A program made the translations under genes and the position numbers. Positions 60,620 through 64,000 of a stretch of DNA of 64,000 bases are shown here, in pieces. Source of the DNA: Saururus chinensis (Eukaryota > Streptophyta > Magnoliopsida > Piperales > Saururaceae); contig CP141144.1 in NCBI GenBank assembly GCA_035235625.1, forward strand, positions 32,920,014-32,984,013, written 5' to 3'. The notes under the pieces were generated by a model. The model saw only the letters and a list, made by a program, of their open reading frames with translations. It searched no databases and was not told the origin of the DNA. Within the stretch, counting starts at the first letter, position 1, and every line of letters starts with the position of its first letter.

Positions 60620-62275
60620 TGTGAGAACCCAAATCCGAGGTAAATTTTACTATTAGAATTTTTATACATTATTAGAACATTATTTTGCTTTCAAGACCTA
60701 AATGAATGTTGTAGAACTTTAAAAACCGAACTTAAAGATTTTTGAAACACTTGATTCGGAGATAGTGACCGTATGTAGCGATCGTGGAAGCGTGCATCAT
60801 TAGCAGGCCCATGATAAAACTACGGTAAAACCTATCCTTGAGTGGTCTTCTTTTGAAGGGCTCGTCGATACGAGTCTGTCGGTACCAAGAACGTATAATT
60901 CTGAAATATAGGTAAAAAGTTATGGCTATTTTAAGTTTTGAAAAAGAAAAAAAAAAGAAAATAATATTTTATTAACGGCTGACGTAATGCTTGCGTCAGC
61001 CGGGTTTTTACCGCGCGATGCGTGATGTCACGCGGTTTGACCGCGCGATGTGGCATCGCGCGGTTCATCCGCGCGGCGCGTGGAACCGTGCGGCCCGCGC
61101 GGACCACGCGCCGTCCGCGGCCGAACCGCGCGACACGCGGAACCCGCATGTCGGGTTCCGCGTTGCGGCGCGGGATCGCGCGACACGTGCGATTCCGCAT
61201 GGTGGAATCGCAGGGAGTGCAGTTCCGCCGCGCGACGCATGGCGGACACGCGTCGCGCATCGCCCGGTCCACCTCCCCTATAAATACGCCGCCATTTCAT
61301 TTTTTTACCATTCACTTTCACCTCCAGTCAAAGCTTCTGATCCTCCGTTCTAATCCATTTTAAGTCCGTTTCAACCCGTTCAAAAAGCGTTCCTAACTAA
61401 ATTGACCATGCCGGACGCTGTGACGGGGCCAGATTTTCAATACAAGCACGAAAGTTCTACTCCAATTTTAAGGTAGGGAGTCTTAAACTCTAAATTTATG
61501 CTCTACGTGTATACTTTGTTTCTTTATGGATCGTTTTAGTCAATCGTATGTCTCTTTTTACGTTTTCAAAAAGAAATATTTTATGCACATCATGGCATGA
61601 TATATGTGTTTTTTGGGGAGTTCTAGGGTTATACCTAGAACAATATTTTCTGGATACCTACCGAAGGAAATATCGGTATTAGGCACGTGCATATAGGTAT
61701 GGAGTATCATAGGAAAACTCCTGCCTTCTGAGCTTCCGGTTGCCCCATGAGCGTCGGAGGAACGCCGCTCGGTATCACGGCTCTAGATTTCTCGTCATCG
61801 GACGAACCGGCGTTTTCTGAATTGGTTTCCGAATCAGTTATGCAAAAATTATTACTATCTATTACTTAGCATTAAATTAGATTTTAATCCTACCTACTGG
61901 GTATAAAAATACTCACCCACCCACAGAATCTGCAGGTAGTAAAACCCGGAGGGGTCAACCGAAGAATTCTCTGTTTAGTCTCTTTTACTTTTCTACCTCT
62001 GTAATATTATGTTTTTAGACTTGCTTGAATTTTGTAATTCTGTAATATGAACGTTCTACATACAGTGTACTACGGACTGAATTCTAATTTTCGACTACGT
62101 TATATCTTTTAGCTGTGCGTCAACTCAAAAAAAAAAAAAAATTTCTTATGTGTTAGGCTGACTTACGTTTCTACGGCGGACCGTCACAATCGGTTCCATA
62201 TGCAATGTCGTATGTGCCGAATATAAATAATAATTACATGAATTATGACGTATATTATTTCTAGCGGTCGCCACA
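60620..62275 (+). repeat. 5' LTR (1656 bp) of a Ty3/gypsy retrotransposon
   Basis: It starts TGTGAGAACCCAAATCCGAG and ends GCGGTCGCCACA, with TGTG/CACA ends, and is followed by the primer-site sequence CTTGGTATCGGAGC at 62276-62289. It contains a CpG-rich block and a TATA box (separate entry). It is related to the solo LTR at 13201-14605. Its 3' partner lies beyond the window. Confidence 0.8.
61009..61286 (+). promoter_or_regulatory. CpG-rich block and TATA box in the LTR
   Basis: About 260 bp dense in CG dinucleotides, built from CCGCGCG, GCGCGGTT and CCGCGCGACACG words in both orientations. It is followed by TATAAATA at 61279-61286. The surrounding LTR is AT-rich. The position just upstream of a TATA box fits the U3 promoter. 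The overlapping long open frames on both strands here reflect the lack of stop codons in GC-rich DNA, not genes. Confidence 0.65.
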
Positions 62276-62359
62276 CTTGGTATCGGAGCACTTGACTCCA
62301 CTGTTCGTAGAACAGTTAATATTTGTTTTTCTTAGATAATAATGTAGTAATTATATTTA

Positions 62360-63238
62360 ATGCTTTCTTATGCAGTGATATGTTTTAAAATATTAGTTCA
62401 GTTAATGGGAAAATCGAAAATGAAACTTATTTCGGGATCTTTATATCACATGTCAGCCCGAAAACCACCACCGAGAAAAAGCAAAAAGAATCGCAGTATG
62501 GCGGAATCCTCAAACAATTCAGACATTACCACCGCCTTTCCCCAGAATAGCGATGATGTTCAGGAAATAGTTAATATTCCTGACACACCTCTCTCTGTAG
62601 ACGAGGTACTAAACATTTCTGACACAACCGTTGAAATTGAGGACACATCAGAAGAGGATGAGCCATTAGAAGAGGACCTCATGGAGGAAGACATATCTAG
62701 GGAGGAGGACCCGTTGGAGGAGAATCTGTTAGAAGAGGACCCGGTGGAGGAGGACCTATCTGAAGAGGAAGACCTTGTGGAGGAGGACCCATTAGAGGAA
62801 GATCAGGTAGAAGAAGGAGCATTGAAAGCAAATCCAATGGATCATGAATACTTCTGGAACAGCATGATGATTAACATTCAGGAGGAGGGTGAGATAGTTG
62901 AGAATGTGGGAGAAGAGCAGTTGATGGACGTCCAAGGAGGGGAAAATGTGATTAGGGGAGAAGGGGTGTATAACCCTATGAGAGACATTGATCTGAATGT
63001 CTTACCCCCGGAAGCGGAAGAAATAGCAGAAGCGGAGAGTGCGCAATGGGGAGATAGGGGAAAAGGAGTAGTATGGTACACAGACCAACTACCAGAAGTC
63101 TGTGTGCTATGCGAGCAGAGAGGGCATCACTTCTGTCAGTGCCCATGGTACACATTGCCACTACCTGAACTATGCCCTATCTGCGAGAAGGACGGACATT
63201 ACTTCTTCCAATGCCCTTATAAGAAATTTTTCCCTTGA
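62360..63238 (+). CDS. Extra retroelement ORF before gag: acidic repeats and two CCHC knuckles
   Basis: A 292-codon open frame lies between the primer site (62276) and gag (63535). Residues ~80-155 are extremely acidic, with a loosely repeated EEDPLEE/EEDPVEE unit. Residues 211-216 read DLNVLP, matching the plant EAR form DLNxxP. The C-terminal ~45 residues hold two zinc knuckles of CX2CX4HX4C spacing (CVLCEQRGHHFCQC and CPICEKDGHYFFQC), as in retroelement nucleocapsids. Gag normally carries its knuckle at its own C-terminus, so a separate upstream protein with knuckles is unusual. I recognise no named family. The start could instead be a later Met (residue 18 or 31). The frame looks whole. 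Confidence 0.6.
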   Translation: MLSYAVICFKILVQLMGKSKMKLISGSLYHMSARKPPPRKSKKNRSMAESSNNSDITTAFPQNSDDVQEIVNIPDTPLSVDEVLNISDTTVEIEDTSEEDEPLEEDLMEEDISREEDPLEENLLEEDPVEEDLSEEEDLVEEDPLEEDQVEEGALKANPMDHEYFWNSMMINIQEEGEIVENVGEEQLMDVQGGENVIRGEGVYNPMRDIDLNVLPPEAEEIAEAESAQWGDRGKGVVWYTDQLPEVCVLCEQRGHHFCQCPWYTLPLPELCPICEKDGHYFFQCPYKKFFP

Positions 63239-63259
63239 ACACCTGAATGTGTAGTTTGC

Positions 63260-63445
63260 GCTTAAACGTTCTTTTGGGTGCTTTCTCAAGTGTAGTCAAT
63301 ACACTTCTTTTGAACGTTTGTCGCGTGACGTAGATAGAGTCTTTTGGCTTTTCAAGTGTAGTCAATACACTTCTTTTGTACGTTTGTTGCTTGATGTGAC
63401 TAGAGTCTTTTGGCTTTTCAAGTGTGTTCTATACACTTCTTCTAT
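63260..63445 (+). repeat. About 67-bp tandem repeat, about three copies
   Basis: The word AATACACTTCTTTTG (third copy ATACACTTCTTCT) recurs at about 63299, 63366 and 63431. It is preceded each time by a TTTTGG...TCAAGTGTAGTC stretch. The array fills the spacer between the upstream open frame and gag. Confidence 0.75.
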
Positions 63446-63534
63446 ACAAATGTAAATACGAGAATGGTTATATATATACACTTCTAGTTTACAAAAATTT
63501 CTTGTGAATTTAAGGTTATTACGATCTGCCCAAA

Positions 63535-64000
63535 ATGTCTTCTGACAAAGAAGTACAACTGTCTGACGATTCAGCCCAAGCCGAAAATACTGCTCAAGAC
63601 GCAGCAGTACCCGAAAATAATATGGATACTTTCCTTGACCTGATGATTCAAAGGATGACTCAACATTTACAGACTCAAGGACTCCAACCCAGCTCTAATC
63701 ATTTAAGTAACTCTAGGGAATTGATCGAAAGTAGTCATAACGAGAAGGATAATCTGCTTGAGCGTTTTAAGAAAATCGCTCCGGAATTTTCTGGAGTAGA
63801 TGGACCAGAGGCTGCTGAAAAGTGGACGTTCGAAGTCGAACGAATTTTTAAGGCATTAAAAGTTCCAGAAGATAGGAAAGTGGATGTAGCCACTTTCGCT
63901 ATGACAGGAGAAGCAGCTTTTTGGTGGCCATCAGCAGAACGGAATTTCTTTCCAAATAGAGGAAATATCAAGTGGGAAGAATTCAGAGAAGTGTTATACA
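63535..64000 (+). CDS. Ty3/gypsy gag, N-terminal part, runs off the window
   Basis: The frame is open from the ATG at 63535 to the last base (155 codons seen). After a polar N-terminus (MSSDKEVQLSDDSAQAENTA) it contains a retrotransposon gag capsid start: RFKKIAPEFSGVDGPEAAEK, FEVERIFKALKVPEDRKVD, then FAMTGEAAFWW and IKWEEFREVLY. These are the conserved positions of the gypsy Retrotrans_gag domain. The visible part looks whole, unlike all other retroelement genes in the window. Pol and the 3' LTR would lie to the right. Confidence 0.8.
   Translation, partial: MSSDKEVQLSDDSAQAENTAQDAAVPENNMDTFLDLMIQRMTQHLQTQGLQPSSNHLSNSRELIESSHNEKDNLLERFKKIAPEFSGVDGPEAAEKWTFEVERIFKALKVPEDRKVDVATFAMTGEAAFWWPSAERNFFPNRGNIKWEEFREVLY

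Noticed and set aside
60931-61363. Several overlapping open frames of 77-120 codons on both strands
   Set aside because: They fall in the CpG-rich LTR block, where stop codons are rare on all frames; they are Arg/Ala/Pro-rich with no domain.

Overview
The window looks like nuclear DNA of a flowering plant. It is AT-rich and gene-poor, with one spliced host gene, several superfamilies of plant transposable elements nested in one another, and a long satellite array. No feature fixes the species. All percentages, identities and repeat counts below are estimates by eye; no alignment or database search was run.

The only convincing host gene is at 27499-30012 (+). It has six exons and encodes a GARP (G2-like) Myb-type transcription factor of about 492 aa with three short EAR-type repression motifs. 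Its flanks (26741-27498 and 30013-31153) carry no other gene.

Left part, 1-26740: a CACTA-type transposon end (2128), an LTR copy (2792-3160), a foldback MITE next to a Stowaway MITE (5425-5848), then a pile of LTR-retrotransposon fossils. These are a Ty1/copia element (5886-11460) interrupted by a small LTR element (8424-11313), a Ty3/gypsy gag fragment (11461-12595), a tandem chromovirus fossil with three LTRs (12596-20238) interrupted by a solo LTR (13201-14605), and two further copia LTR copies (21959-25380). A LINE 3' end follows (25390-26740), with a Stowaway MITE inside its RNase H region.

Right of the gene, a Mutator-like element (31163-34139) with a perfect 9-bp target duplication carries a decayed plant-mobile-domain (MAIN-like) gene fragment and a regular block of 27-bp palindromes. 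A 10.7-kb Athila-type Ty3/gypsy fossil (35639-46387, target duplication GGTAT) holds an inverted copy of its own LTR inside its 5' LTR.

From 47310 to 59814 lies an AT-rich satellite of about 315-bp monomers. It is broken by a TIR element with a TTA duplication (49071-50762), a 3.8-kb LTR-like unit with a TTTAG duplication (51377-55193) and a small MITE (58827-58997). Members of one gypsy LTR family bound it on both sides. Two of the internal insertions and the right boundary LTR sit at the same few bases of the monomer.

The right edge (60620-64000) holds the youngest-looking element: a Ty3/gypsy retrotransposon with a 1.66-kb LTR containing a very CpG-rich block and TATA box, an extra open frame before gag (acidic repeats, a DLN-type motif, two CCHC knuckles) and an open gag that runs off the window.
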